Shown piece after piece: positions 21,271-47,399 of a stretch of 64,000 bases of DNA; the first letter of the stretch is position 1, and every line of letters starts with the position of its first letter. Both the position numbers and the translations under genes were made by a program. Source of the stretch: Syngnathus acus (Eukaryota; Chordata; Actinopteri; Syngnathiformes; Syngnathidae); contig NC_051108.1 in assembly GCF_901709675.1 (NCBI RefSeq), forward strand, positions 1,054,001-1,118,000, in the 5' to 3' direction. The notes below the pieces were generated by a model, which was not told the DNA's origin, did not search any database, and saw only the letters and a program-made list of their open reading frames with translations.

Positions 21271-22168
21271 CTACTTTACATCACCTACTGGTTGAAGTCA
21301 TATGAACTGAAAGAAGAACGAATCACTGTAGGAATCACTGAAATTATTCGTTCTTTTGAACGCATCGTTCACTAGGGTGAACTGCCTTCCTTCCCCTCGT
21401 GCATCAACGGATCAGTCAGTGAACGGCATTAATACGTCATTCTTTGGGATACTTGGTATTTGCCTCAAATGCAGTCAGAGCGCCCCCTTATGGACAAATG
21501 ACACAAATACATTATCCTGCGGGATACTTGGCAGTGTCCGAATGGCTGATGTTCATTTTGCAAAGGCTTCATTTGAGCAGATCATAGTTTTACGCCGGAT
21601 CCACGGCCTGTGTTTCATCTATCAATCAAACAGCTCGCAGCGTCAGTAGATTCTTTTATTGTTTGTCATCATTACAAAGTTGTCTTTTTTTTTCCCGGTG
21701 ATTCTGTGAAGAATAAAATGTCAACAGTAGTGTTCAGCTGACCTGGCAGGTCAGAGGTTAAGGAGCGGGGACCCGGTGCAAGAGGAAGGAGAAATGACAA
21801 CAATGTGCAACTTCAATACAGTGTTTTTCTTTGTGTTCACGCCAAAGTCAAACAGGAAAAGATTTATGAGTACTAATTAGTGATTGACGGCCTCGAGTCA
21901 AAGGTCAGCGGAGGCCGTTTGTTGTGTTTCCTAGCAATGAAAGATTTAAAACCCAGATAAAAGCTGGAAGCTCACTCAAACCGCCACAATAAAAGGGGAT
22001 TAAAATGGAAAAGCACACGGCAGCCTTACTGCTTCCGTAACCCGCAGCCCGTGTGCGTTTAGTGTATGCGTGTGTGCGCGCGCTCCTTTCAAGGCTCAGA
22101 GTGCAGAGTGCATCTGGGGTGAGGGACCTGGCCGGCGTTCTACTGCAATCGATCGATCGATCGATCAA
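21271..22168 (-). other. cdc42bpb 3' untranslated region and flank
   Basis: No ORF is supported. TTTATT at about 21,655-21,660 (AATAAA on the minus strand) is a likely poly(A) signal for cdc42bpb. At 21,315-21,360 a short inverted AGAACGAAT/ATTCGTTCT pair suggests a small repeat element. ATCGATCGATCG repeats lie just after the stop codon. Confidence 0.45.
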
Positions 22169-31663
<9,495 letters not shown>

Positions 31664-32560
31664 GCTCGCTCGCGGACGGTTCTGGCCCGGCCCGGCCTAA
31701 AGGCTATACGTTCGCTGCTAAGCTCCGCTAGCTCGTTAGCGCCCACCAAACATTCCCGAGCGGGCGGGCGGGCGGCCCGTTTCCTAGCTCGCTCGCTCGT
31801 CTATGCGTGTTTGTGTTTGTATGTCCAGTTCCGTCTGTTGTCCGTCGGACCGACAGACGTCAGGTTTTGCTCCACATCGGCTTTAATCCCGAGCCAAATG
31901 TCCGCTTTTGCTCCCGTCGTCACGTTCGCCTCCGCCGCCGCACCATGCTCGTCCCTGGCTCCCTATCAGCTCCCGACTTCGTCCGGTACCACCGGCACCG
32001 ACCGAACGACCGACTGGTGTTGACGTTCCGGACGGGCACCCCAACCGGGAAAGATTACGGAGCGTTTTTCGGATCTTCCCAGCGGCAAGACGGCGACGGC
32101 AGGATCCAGGTCGCCTCCCTGGCGGCAAGTGGCAGCACTAAGGAGCTCTTCCGCCAGTTCGCACTTTCACAACTAAAGCCTTCCTTTCACACGCGCAAAC
32201 GGGCAAGCGCTCTGGGGAAAACGCCTCTCACTAGCATAGTCTTCTTCAAATGCTCAGCGTCACGCAGTACACTTCAATTATGTCAATCTGCTGCTACGAT
32301 CACGTGGCTCCACGCGAATGCTTTTGTTTTGAAAGAGAAAGCCAAAATGGCCGAAAGTTGTCTCCTGAATGCGGCTGGTGAGCGATCAGCCAGGATCACA
32401 GGCCCCGCCCCGCCTTCTCTGCCGGAAACGCCATGGAGACGTGACGTCACGTCGTCGGGAGCTAGGAGGAGGCTGGGACGTGACGTCATCACAGCCAGGA
32501 GGAGACTGGAGCCGGCGTCACGGGGGTGACGTCGCCACAACGGACAGCTTTGGACAATCA
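31664..32560 (-). promoter_or_regulatory. GC-rich 5' region of cdc42bpb with paired CRE sites
   Basis: CpG-rich sequence upstream of the cdc42bpb start codon. Two perfect TGACGTCA sites at 32442-32449 and 32481-32488 and a TGACGTCG near 32526 form a tight CREB/ATF cluster. No TATA box is obvious. A 240-codon plus-strand ORF (31807-32529) crosses here but has no recognisable domain and is treated as chance in GC-rich DNA. Confidence 0.5.
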
Positions 32561-33880
32561 CAAAGGCCCCGTTCGAAATGCATGTTGGGATGAGGGAGGG
32601 AGAGAAGAAGACAGAAAGAAAGCAGGCTAAACCAATAGATGAAGTGGCGCCGTTACGTTTGAAAATGTTTCTTTTGCTTTCCTCTTTGGGAGAGGCCAGG
32701 ATTCCGGCGATAATTCATCCTTTCAAAACTGTCAGCGAGTGCTCCAATTGTGTATTTTGACTTGTCATCCAATCACAGACAATGCTCGCGTAGAAATGGA
32801 ATGAAGTGCAATCAAGTTGCATGATATATTATCCATGACATCACTGAAGGAGCTCCGGTGACATCAGAATGACAAGCACTGCTGACATCTCCACTTTGTG
32901 TCCATTATGTTAAAGCTCATAGCTTCATTTCTCCACTAGGTAGCGACACACACACGCACACAAATACAAACACACAGCATGACAGCTCTTCCAAGAAGGG
33001 CCAATCACCAAGCAGCAAGTTGTCATGGTAACAGTCACATGGTCCGCTCTGTCCCAGATTACCCCACACATACACTTGAACCCCGCCCCTTTGTTTTTTT
33101 GATTATTTTGTCCTTCCTTCCTTCCTCTCTTCCTTCCTTTCCTCCTTCCTTCCTTCCTTTCTTCCTGACCTGTCACTGAGTGAATACATTAGATTGCCTG
33201 TGTGCACTTGGGGCCGGTTGTCGTGGCGACAAAGACGAAATGGGGTCAAAGTGATGCTGGCTAAATGTCCCACAATGCACCTGGCTGACAGCCACTTACA
33301 TAACCAGCAGGCTACCAATCAGAGCAAAAGGAGACTGCGAGTTCATACACAACCAAAAGTGCCATCTTTGTCGTCATCATCCTCACTTCATCCTTCCTGC
33401 TTTTCCTACCCAACCAGATTAGCTTGGTGTGTAGACAAACAGCCTATTAGCAGCCCACGAACTCAGCTCATACTGCACGCAGACGCGCAAATAACTGACC
33501 CACAGACATACTGGAGACACACACTCAGAAGTGCACGCTGGCGAAAGGCATGCGCGCGCACAGCGACATTGCGTGCACACGTGCACGCGCACACACAAAG
33601 CTTTGCTTGTTAGTGGTGCGCTTTTGTTGCCAGTTTGTTAACATTCTCAAGGCAAGCGCAGACAGCTGAAAGTTGAAAGGTCACCTATTGAGAAAGTCAT
33701 CAATGCAATAGAGTAATGGAAGCCCGGCCAATAGCGTGAGGAGGAGGGGAACCAATCCTGATTGGCCAAAAGAGGACATATTTGCAGTCTCACTAAGAAT
33801 GAACGATGAAGATGACGAGAATGGTGATGATGAAGCAGCCCGGAGATGGATGGCGTTGTTGTGCGTACGTGCGTCTGAAT
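32561..33880. other. Intergenic sequence between cdc42bpb and ckb
   Basis: No supported gene. It contains a pyrimidine-rich CTTCCTTC tract near 33,110-33,170 and CA-rich sequence near 32,950 and 33,590. Confidence 0.4.
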
Positions 33881-33887
33881 CTTGCCG

Positions 33888-33940
33888 CACTTGGCGTGAA
33901 GAACCGAGCTGAGGGGAACCTCGGTTCTTCACGCCAAGTG
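33888..33940. repeat. Perfect 21-bp inverted repeat upstream of ckb
   Basis: The 21-bp arm 33888-33908 (CACTTGGCGTGAAGAACCGA and one further base, G) and its exact reverse complement at 33920-33940 flank an 11-nt loop. It is followed at once by a CRE/E-box composite (TGACGTCA 33939-33946, CACGTG 33944-33949). It lies about 110 bp upstream of the ckb TATA box. Confidence 0.9.
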
Positions 33941-34027
33941 ACGTCACGTGACAGCACCACCACCACCACCAGCAAGAGCAGCAGCAGCACTTTCCCGTCC
34001 AATGGAATGAATGGACCGCAAATAGGA

Positions 34028-34159
34028 GCCAATAGGCTGCGAGGGGCGGTTATAAAAAGCTGGACGCGCTCTAATCCGCTGTCGCCGCAGTAGAACTGAA
34101 CCAAACCGGACCGGACCAGCTTCCTTCGCACCACATCGCTCCAGCGGAACAGACCACAG
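34028..34159 (+). promoter_or_regulatory. ckb core promoter and noncoding exon 1
   Basis: A CCAAT box (about 34,028) and a TATAAAAA box (34051-34058) precede a likely start near 34,080. An untranslated first exon ends at CACAG|GTAAGG (34159). A TATA-driven promoter with a noncoding exon 1 is typical of creatine kinase genes. Intron 1 runs to about 35,089 and holds no other gene. Confidence 0.75.
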
Positions 34160-35094
34160 GTAAGGACCAATCATCCTGATCAATCATCCAACCATCTCAT
34201 CAGTCAATAGAAAAGACCATCCATCCATCCATCATGTGCATACGATGGATAACCTCCCCCCCCCCCGTCACTCCGCACGTCACGTTACGTCATCACGGGT
34301 GGGGGGGCGGCTGTCCGAACAAAGAGCCGCTGTTTACGCTCCTTTTCTGCTATTTCATTGCCCTCATTTAAATTCTCACGCGGCGCGCATCGAAGTGGCG
34401 CGCGTGTCGGGCGCGCGCTCGCGTCCTTGTGCAGGTGTTGCGCAGTTAGCGCACTGTGCACCAGCCGCGCGCATCGCCGCTAATCGTCTTTGAGAGCACG
34501 CACGTTCCCCGCCAGCACATTGCATGACGTTTACACGTGACAAGGTTAGAGGTGAAGGTGAAGAAGATGAGGCCTGCACGCACAAACGCACGCACGCACG
34601 CGCTGCGCCACTGCGCACAAGCTCAGCTTGGCGTGACCTTCATCACGCATGCAAGCAAGCGACTCGGGATAGATCGAGGACAACAGCAGGCCCCACTCCA
34701 AGCAAAATGGCACTCGGAATCTACAATTTATACGGATGATTGATTTGTTGAATTTGCCCTTGAGTGAAGAGGAGAATACATTTGGTTACATTTCCACAAC
34801 AAAGCGCCATGGATGGCGCAACACCGCGGCTAAGAAGGGCAGACGCCCGCCAGACGTCTGTGCAGCGCCAACTAAGCCCGCCGGCATTTTACTGTCAACA
34901 ATAATCTCAATTAAATATATTTATGAATTATTTTCTCAAGCCCTATATGCATCGGTCAAGCACCCCCCTCCCCCCCTCAGGTAGAGGCCCCGCCCTCTGC
35001 ATACTACAGGCCGCTACAGATCAGTGCATGAAGATGAAAACAATTTCTGACATACTCCACAAATAATAATCGATCATGTTCAGCAGCAGTCGCC

Positions 35095-36769
35095 ATGCCT
35101 TTCGGGAACACGCACAACAAGATGAAGATGAACTACTCGACCGAGCAGGAGTACCCCGACCTGAGCCAGCATAACAACCACATGGCCAAGGTGCTCACGC
35201 TCGAAATGTACGCCCAACTGCGGAAAAAGGAGACGCCCAGCGGCTTCACCCTGGATGACGTCATCCAGACCGGCGTGGACAATCCAGGTAAACCCAAAAC
35301 CCAAATGAACTCGCCTGACTCCTGAATTCAGCTTGAGCTGGGCCGATTAGGAACTTAAATTGGATCGGCGGCTTAATTCTGCTTCCTAATTGGACTCCAG
35401 TCCATCCAGCTGGAAATAAAGTCTTTGGAGAGCGATTGAATTTCATTTTGGCCACTCAGGTCATCCGTTCATCATGACGGTGGGCTGCGTGGCGGGAGAT
35501 GAGGAGACCTACGAGGTCTTCAGTGACCTTCTGGACCCCATCATCGAAGACCGCCACGGGGGCTACAAACCCGATGACAAGCACAAGACCGACCTGGACC
35601 CGGAGAACCTGCAGGTAAAGCGGGCAACCGCGTTGGGATGGTGGTCTGGACTCTCTGTGAGGGTTGGGCTTCAACTGGTTGCAGGGCGGAGACGATCTGG
35701 ATCCAAACTACGTTCTGAGCTCTCGGGTTCGGACCGGCCGGAGCATCCGCGGCTTCTGCTTGCCGCCTCACTGCAGCCGGGGAGAGCGCCGCGCCATCGA
35801 GGACCTCTCCATCCAAAGTAGGACGTGACCTTTTCCCATCCACCTGCAGCGAAACGGCAAGTTTGCGCTTTGCAGGTCTGGACGTCCTGGACGGCGATTT
35901 GAAAGGTCACTACTACGCCCTGAAGAACATGACGGAGGAGGAACAGCAGCAGCTGATCGACGATCACTTCCTGTTTGACAAACCCGTCTCGCCGCTGCTG
36001 CTGGCATCCGGCATGGCTCGCGATTGGCCCGACGGTCGCGGCATCTGGTCAGAACCCGTCCGACTTTTTCCCGCTCGGTCCAAATTGTCTTCGCCGTCGT
36101 AACGTTGGCGTGCGCTCGCAGGCACAACGACAACAAGACCTTCTTGGTGTGGGTCAACGAGGAAGACCACCTGCGCGTCATCAGCATGCAGAAAGGCGGC
36201 AACATGAGGGAGGTCTTCAACCGGTTCTGCACTGGACTCACCAAGGTCAGTCGCTTCAGTCCAAAGTCGACCAATCTAGTACGACTCCGAGCGCCTCACG
36301 CGTCCGTCTCGTGGAGCAGATCGAGTCCCTCTTCAAGGACCGAGGTCACGAGTTCATGTGGAACGAGCACCTGGGCTACGTTCTCACGTGCCCGTCCAAC
36401 CTGGGAACCGGCCTGCGCGCCGGGGTCCACGTCAAGCTTCCCAACCTCAGCAAGCACGAGCTGTTTGGTGAAACCCTCAAACGTCTCAGGCTGCAGAAGA
36501 GAGGCACAGGTAGGACTTTGCTGAAGGGATCTCCAGGGGGAACCTTTGGCTGGCTGAAGTCCTTGAGCCCGCTTCTGTTTTTATCTTCAGGGGGCGTGGA
36601 CACGGCAGCGGTGGGCGGAGTCTTCGACATCTCCAACGCGGACCGCTTGGGCTTCTCCGAAGTGGAGCTGGTCCAGATGGTGGTGGACGGCGTCAACCTC
36701 CTGGTGGAGATGGAGAAACGCCTGGAGGCCGGAGACGCCATCGACGACCTGATGCCCGAGCAAAAGTGA
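35095..36769 (+). CDS. ckb: ckb, cytosolic creatine kinase, complete, 381 aa
   Basis: Transfers phosphate between ATP and creatine in the cytosol. Seven coding exons: 35095-35287, 35460-35614, 35685-35817, 35876-36047, 36122-36245, 36320-36509, 36591-36769, totalling 1,146 nt. The start MPFGNTHN follows an untranslated exon. The active-site segment [13 protein letters not shown] places the reactive cysteine at residue 283, as in other creatine kinases. [20 protein letters not shown] and the end [12 protein letters not shown] are brain-type, while the first 25 residues look more muscle-type. Brain-type is preferred, also because CKB lies near CDC42BPB and XRCC3 in human. Two AATAAA signals near 36,961 and 36,998 follow. 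Confidence 0.95.
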
Positions 36770-37164
36770 ACCTTTCGCCTGTGACACCTTGCACCCCCCC
36801 CCCCACCCCTCACGTATACTCTCGCGCCCGTAACCACGCCGACCCCCCCACTTTAAGCAGAACCTGTCTTACGGGATGTTAGTGAGCCACGTAGATGTCT
36901 GACTCCTCCTTGATTTTCTAGTTCCTGTTTGGAGCAAGTGAAACATCCCATAATAATAATAATAAAGTGACGCTAATAATAATACTGACAATAATGATAA
37001 TAAAGTCTGTGAAATCCCTCAAGTGTTTATTGCACACACACTTTATCGACTGCACCTCATCAATTTTGCACAATGCCTTCAAGGATACGAATAAAAAGCC
37101 ATCCATCTATCACAAATGTTTCGTGCTATCAAATTGGAAGGCAAGAACTAGCCGTGGTTCTGAC

Positions 37165-39630
37165 CTATAAGAGCGCCGGCCTCTGATTAGTGGAAGTTAG
37201 CTCCTCCTCCACCGCGCGCCTGATGGCGCCAACGTCAGCCGCCGAGACGTCCGACTTGATGGCGAGCAGCGCCGACAACGCCGGCTCACTGAAGGGGATA
37301 CGATTTTGTTGCCCTGGTAACCAGCTGTGTCATCAAAATAACCAATGAGAAGAAGAGCACACCTGAAGTTTGGGAACTTCCTGGCGAAGGCGACCATTTC
37401 TTGCCGGAAGCTTCCCGGATGGTGCGGGCGAAGCGCGTCGGCCAGGTGGCGAAGCATCGGTCTGAAGCGTTCGCCGCATCCCTGAGCGGAACCGCGCGAG
37501 CGTCACGCCACACTCGGAGACAACTACACATCGCGATAACGCCATCTCACCGCCGCCGCATAGAAGAAGTCGTCTATCTTATCGGCGTCCTCTGCCATCC
37601 TCTCGGCCGCGCCCGCCCGCTCCTCGTCGCTCTTCAAACGCCCATTTGACATTCTCCTCAAGTACTCCGACAGCAACTGGCGCTGGAACGTAGCCGCTAA
37701 GCTCTGCGGCCAGACACAAATACGTGACACGGTTGACACAAACAGACGGCGTGCGTGCGTGACACTGACGTGTCTGCAGGAAGCCTTGAGGCCGCTCAGA
37801 TGAAGCCTGAAGAGTTGGAACAAAGAATCCAGCAGCGAGTCCATGACCGACAATGAACCGTCTAGCCAGCCCGCCGTCCATAACTGCTTGTAATGCACCT
37901 GAAGGCGGACGCGCAAGCCGTGGTCATCACCGTCGGCCACGGCGGCGGCGGCACTTTCCCACCTTGAGCTCCCCGTGGATGGGACGAGTAAAAGTAGAGA
38001 AGGCAAAATCCCGCAGCGTATCCAAGATGGCCTCACAGCGATGGCCGTGACTCGCCAGTTGAGTGGTGATGTAATCTCTGGGGATGTTTCAAAGCGTCAG
38101 CCAGCCATCATTATGTGTGGAAATGTTCCTTGAGGCTCACCGGAGTTGTTCCTCGCAAGCCACGTGAGCCTTCATCCACGCTGCCGCACGCTCGTCTTTT
38201 CTCTGCGACAACTTCTCCACGGTCTTCTTGTACCTGAAACGCACGCCCGTCAACGCTGCTGCAGTCACGGGCGTGGTTGCGTTGAGGTACCTGAGGAGGA
38301 AGCGCTCCAGGTGAGTCGCGATCTTGTGAGATTTGGTGCCGTCGTCCCCGAGGACGGCACTCAAGTCTGCGAGGGAACCGTCTATCACCTGAAAAGACAT
38401 CATGCACGCTGGCTATGTAAAAGGCGCGAGACACACGCAAAGCAAGCGCAACCTGAATGACATCGATGGCCAGCGGGCAGAAGAAGAAGTCATCCATGAC
38501 TTCTGGCATGTTGGCACCGGTCCACCTTTCTTCTTCTCTCTGCAGGGCTTTAAGCAACCACTCGGAGATCCGCTCCTGGTCGGGAAAAAAAATGCAGACT
38601 GAGTACAAATTGCCACGTCCCTATGATTGTCCAAATTTTGGTCCTCACCTCCTTGTTGTTCATGAAGAGCTCCTCCAGCTGCCGTCGTTGATCCTGCTGG
38701 AGCAAAGCACCCAGGCACCCCGTCTTCAACTTCCCGCGCAGTTCTTCATGCTCAAGGATTTCCCTACATGTCACATTTGTCAGGTGGAGGTTTTGAACGC
38801 CATCAAACGACGGGCCTTCTCACTGCGGGTAGAAGGTGTTGACCCAGAAGAGCAGGTAGGCGCAGTCGTCCGCTTCAAGTCCGTCTCGGATCATGCTGCT
38901 CAGTCGGGCAGAGAAGGAACGATGACACAAACCGGCGTAAACGTTGAGCAGGTCCAGGTGAGGCTCGTAACGCGGCTGCAGCACGCGCACGCAGCGCAGA
39001 AGGTCCGCCTTCACGCGCTTGCCCATGCCGCACACCTGCCGTGACAGTCACGTGACCTTGCAGTCAGGGGTTGTGATGTCACATCCTGGCACTCACCCGC
39101 CTCTTGACAGGTGAGGAAAGGCCGCCAGCCCCATCACTGTCGCCGTCTCGGGCGGCTTCCTCCAGCCTGGACTCGACCACGTCGGCCAGAAGAGCATTGT
39201 GAGAGCCCAAACATTTGAGAGGTCGCCACGGTGGGCCACCGCCACCGCCGCCGCCCGCCCAGCGCCGGTCCAGTTGCTCCTGAAGCCGCATGGCGGCCAG
39301 GGCGTCGGTCAGACGGCCGCCGAGGTCATCAGAGGTCAAGCTCTCCTGAACCACTGTCAGGATCCGCAGCTTCAGCACCTCCAGGTCTTGCCAGAGCCGG
39401 TCCACGTCTTCCTCGCTCGGTTGGGCCAGACTCAGGAGCTCCTCCTCCTGGACCGACAACTTCCTGCCGATCTCCTCCAGCTCGTCCTCCGGCAATTTGC
39501 GGTTGCCGTCCTCCGACTGCACCTCGTCTGACCTCTGACCCGTTTTGCGTTCCTGCGGCCTGACGTTCTTGCGGAACCTTGCTGGGAACTTCAGCCACCT
39601 TCTGCTCTCCCCTTCCACCTTGTCCTCCAT
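37165..39630 (-). CDS. exoc3l4: exoc3l4-like Sec6-domain protein, complete, 604 aa
   Basis: Member of the EXOC3/TNFAIP2 family, related to the Sec6 exocyst subunit and expected to act in membrane tethering or protrusions. Eleven coding exons, 1,815 nt in frame. ATG at 39628-39630 in a 178-codon first exon with an acidic/basic N-terminus (MEDKVEGESRRWLK). The Sec6-like helical part has LTDALAAMRLQEQLDRRW, LLFWVNTFYPQ, EWLLKALQREEERW, FLLRYKKTVEKLSQRK, WLDGSLSVMDSLLDSLFQLF and FAFSTFTRPIHGEL. EXOC3L4 is chosen over TNFAIP2 and EXOC3L because of its place beside cdc42bpb and ckb; the sequence alone does not settle it. Its 3' end meets ckb: TTTATT at about 37,026 is the likely poly(A) signal. Confidence 0.8.
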
Positions 39631-40362
39631 GACGCGACGTCTTCCGATGGATTAGGAGGATTATTCCTGAAAAATAAACACACAAGTGGCGTCGCATGAC
39701 CAAAGCTAAAAGTCGACGACAAAGCCTTTAAACTCACGTGAGGAGGCAGCTGCTTCTTCTTCCTGGAAGTTTTACCTGCAAATGTCCTTTCGGAATAAGA
39801 GACAGACGGAGGGGGCGGGCCTTACAGGTGGAGTCATGTCACTGAAATATGAAGCTCAGAACGGAAACAAAAACAAGGCCTCCCGACAGCCAATATTTGT
39901 TTTTGATCATAACAAAAGTACCGAACAAAAAAAGATTCCAATAACAATTTTTCAAGAAGACGTGGCACACGTGAATTTTTTTCCCTTTTAATTCTAATAA
40001 ATGACATTGAAGAACATTCTTTTAGTTTCATTCTGACGTCACAGCATTCAAGCGGCACATCACGTGAGCGTAGCCATGGGCAACTCGGGGGCGTGGCCCG
40101 GATGGATGCCAAGTCCCCGCTAACAAAGCGTGGATGTCGCCGTAGCGACAACATTGACACCAAATGAGAAAGCGTTTTTTTTTTTTTGTAAACGAAAGCG
40201 TTTTTTTGTCACTTCAAATAAACGATGGCTCACCACCACAGATACAATCGGCGTACTTCCACACAAAGACACAAGGGGGCGCGGAGGACCCCGTTGCCAG
40301 AACATTCCCCTTGCTACTTTTGGATGAACGGGATTGTGCGCAATATTAGGAACACGGCATTT
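39631..40362 (-). other. 5' leader of the Sec6 gene and 3' end of cep170b
   Basis: This holds the probable untranslated first exon(s) of the Sec6-like gene near 39,650-39,790 and then cep170b 3' UTR. T/A-rich runs occur at 40,170-40,205. No coding sequence is supported. Confidence 0.4.
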
Positions 40363-46279
<5,917 letters not shown>

Positions 46280-46599
46280 TCAGCTCCACATTGCCACACC
46301 CACAGGACGCATGTGTGCTTCAAGAGACAACCTGCATGGCGCGGTAGTCGTCAAAGTGACAGTGACGATAAGCTGATGCGAGTCGAGCAGAAAGACAGCT
46401 GACAGACAGGCAGGCAGCCAGGCAGGCATGCATACAGGCAGGGCCCCTCCCGTGCCGTGCCGTCCCCCCCTCCTCCACGCCCCGGCCCGGCCCAGCCGCT
46501 CTCACCTCGGATTGACAGGATGCTCAGCAAAGAAGACCTTCGTCTCCTCTTCCGGGACGAAACCGCGAGTGTTTAGGTATGGAAGGTGCTGCTGATGAA

Positions 46600-47399
46600 G
46601 AGGAGGACGGTGATGATGATGATGATGACGCCGCCGTGGCATCTGTCGCGCCTCCTATCGCACAATATTGGGAGCAGCAGCAGACGCCACCATTCAGTCC
46701 CGCTGTGTCAAGACGCAATGTGGAAGCTACACGCAGGAACAAACAGCCAGTGGCCTTCACAATAAAACGAATCACGTCTTTTTGTTTCGATTCAACGGAC
46801 GTACGCGTCGGAGATAACATCAATCAATCCTAAACAAATATTTCCCATGTGAAATCAATGTGTACTTTCGGCTTTTACGTGTCACAGATTGCACCGATGC
46901 AAAAACGTTTTATTGTGAAGGCTTGCTGGTTTCCGGCGGTCGCATCTTTAACCTGCTGCAGGACACGCGCGCGTGCACCTTGAGCTTTTTAGCTCCGACA
47001 TGCTAACAAAACGCTCACGTGACCTTTATTTGGACAGACAAGCGGCACCGGAGGTTGAATGACGTCATTTGCGCGTAAGACACTCGTGGAGGCGAAGTCA
47101 GTTTTATTTGTCAAAAGTTGACCAAAAATAGCCATGATGACGTTATAACATTTAAATATCACTCAAACTAATCTAATGTGGTGAATCTATCAGTATAAAA
47201 ATTTGCATAAGAAAATAAAAGTGATGACCTTAAATGGCGTTAATGTATTTGTTTGCTGTTTCCATGGAAACAGGACTCTGCTGGCCTTCGTTCACAGTAC
47301 ATCCAGAGAAGATTAAGAGTATACGAGGACATGGACAATCTAGTACACGAGTCGGATATGGCGTTCAATAGTCCATCTGAATTTTCTACTGGAGTGGAT
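46600..47399. other. Intergenic sequence between plekhg3 and cep170b
   Basis: Contains cep170b upstream DNA, a GAT-rich stretch near 46,600-46,630 and plekhg3 3' UTR. No additional gene was recognised. Confidence 0.4.

Noticed and set aside
31807-32529. A 240-codon ORF on the plus strand
   Set aside because: It lies in CpG-rich promoter DNA of cdc42bpb, has no recognisable domain and is overlapped by ORFs in other frames.
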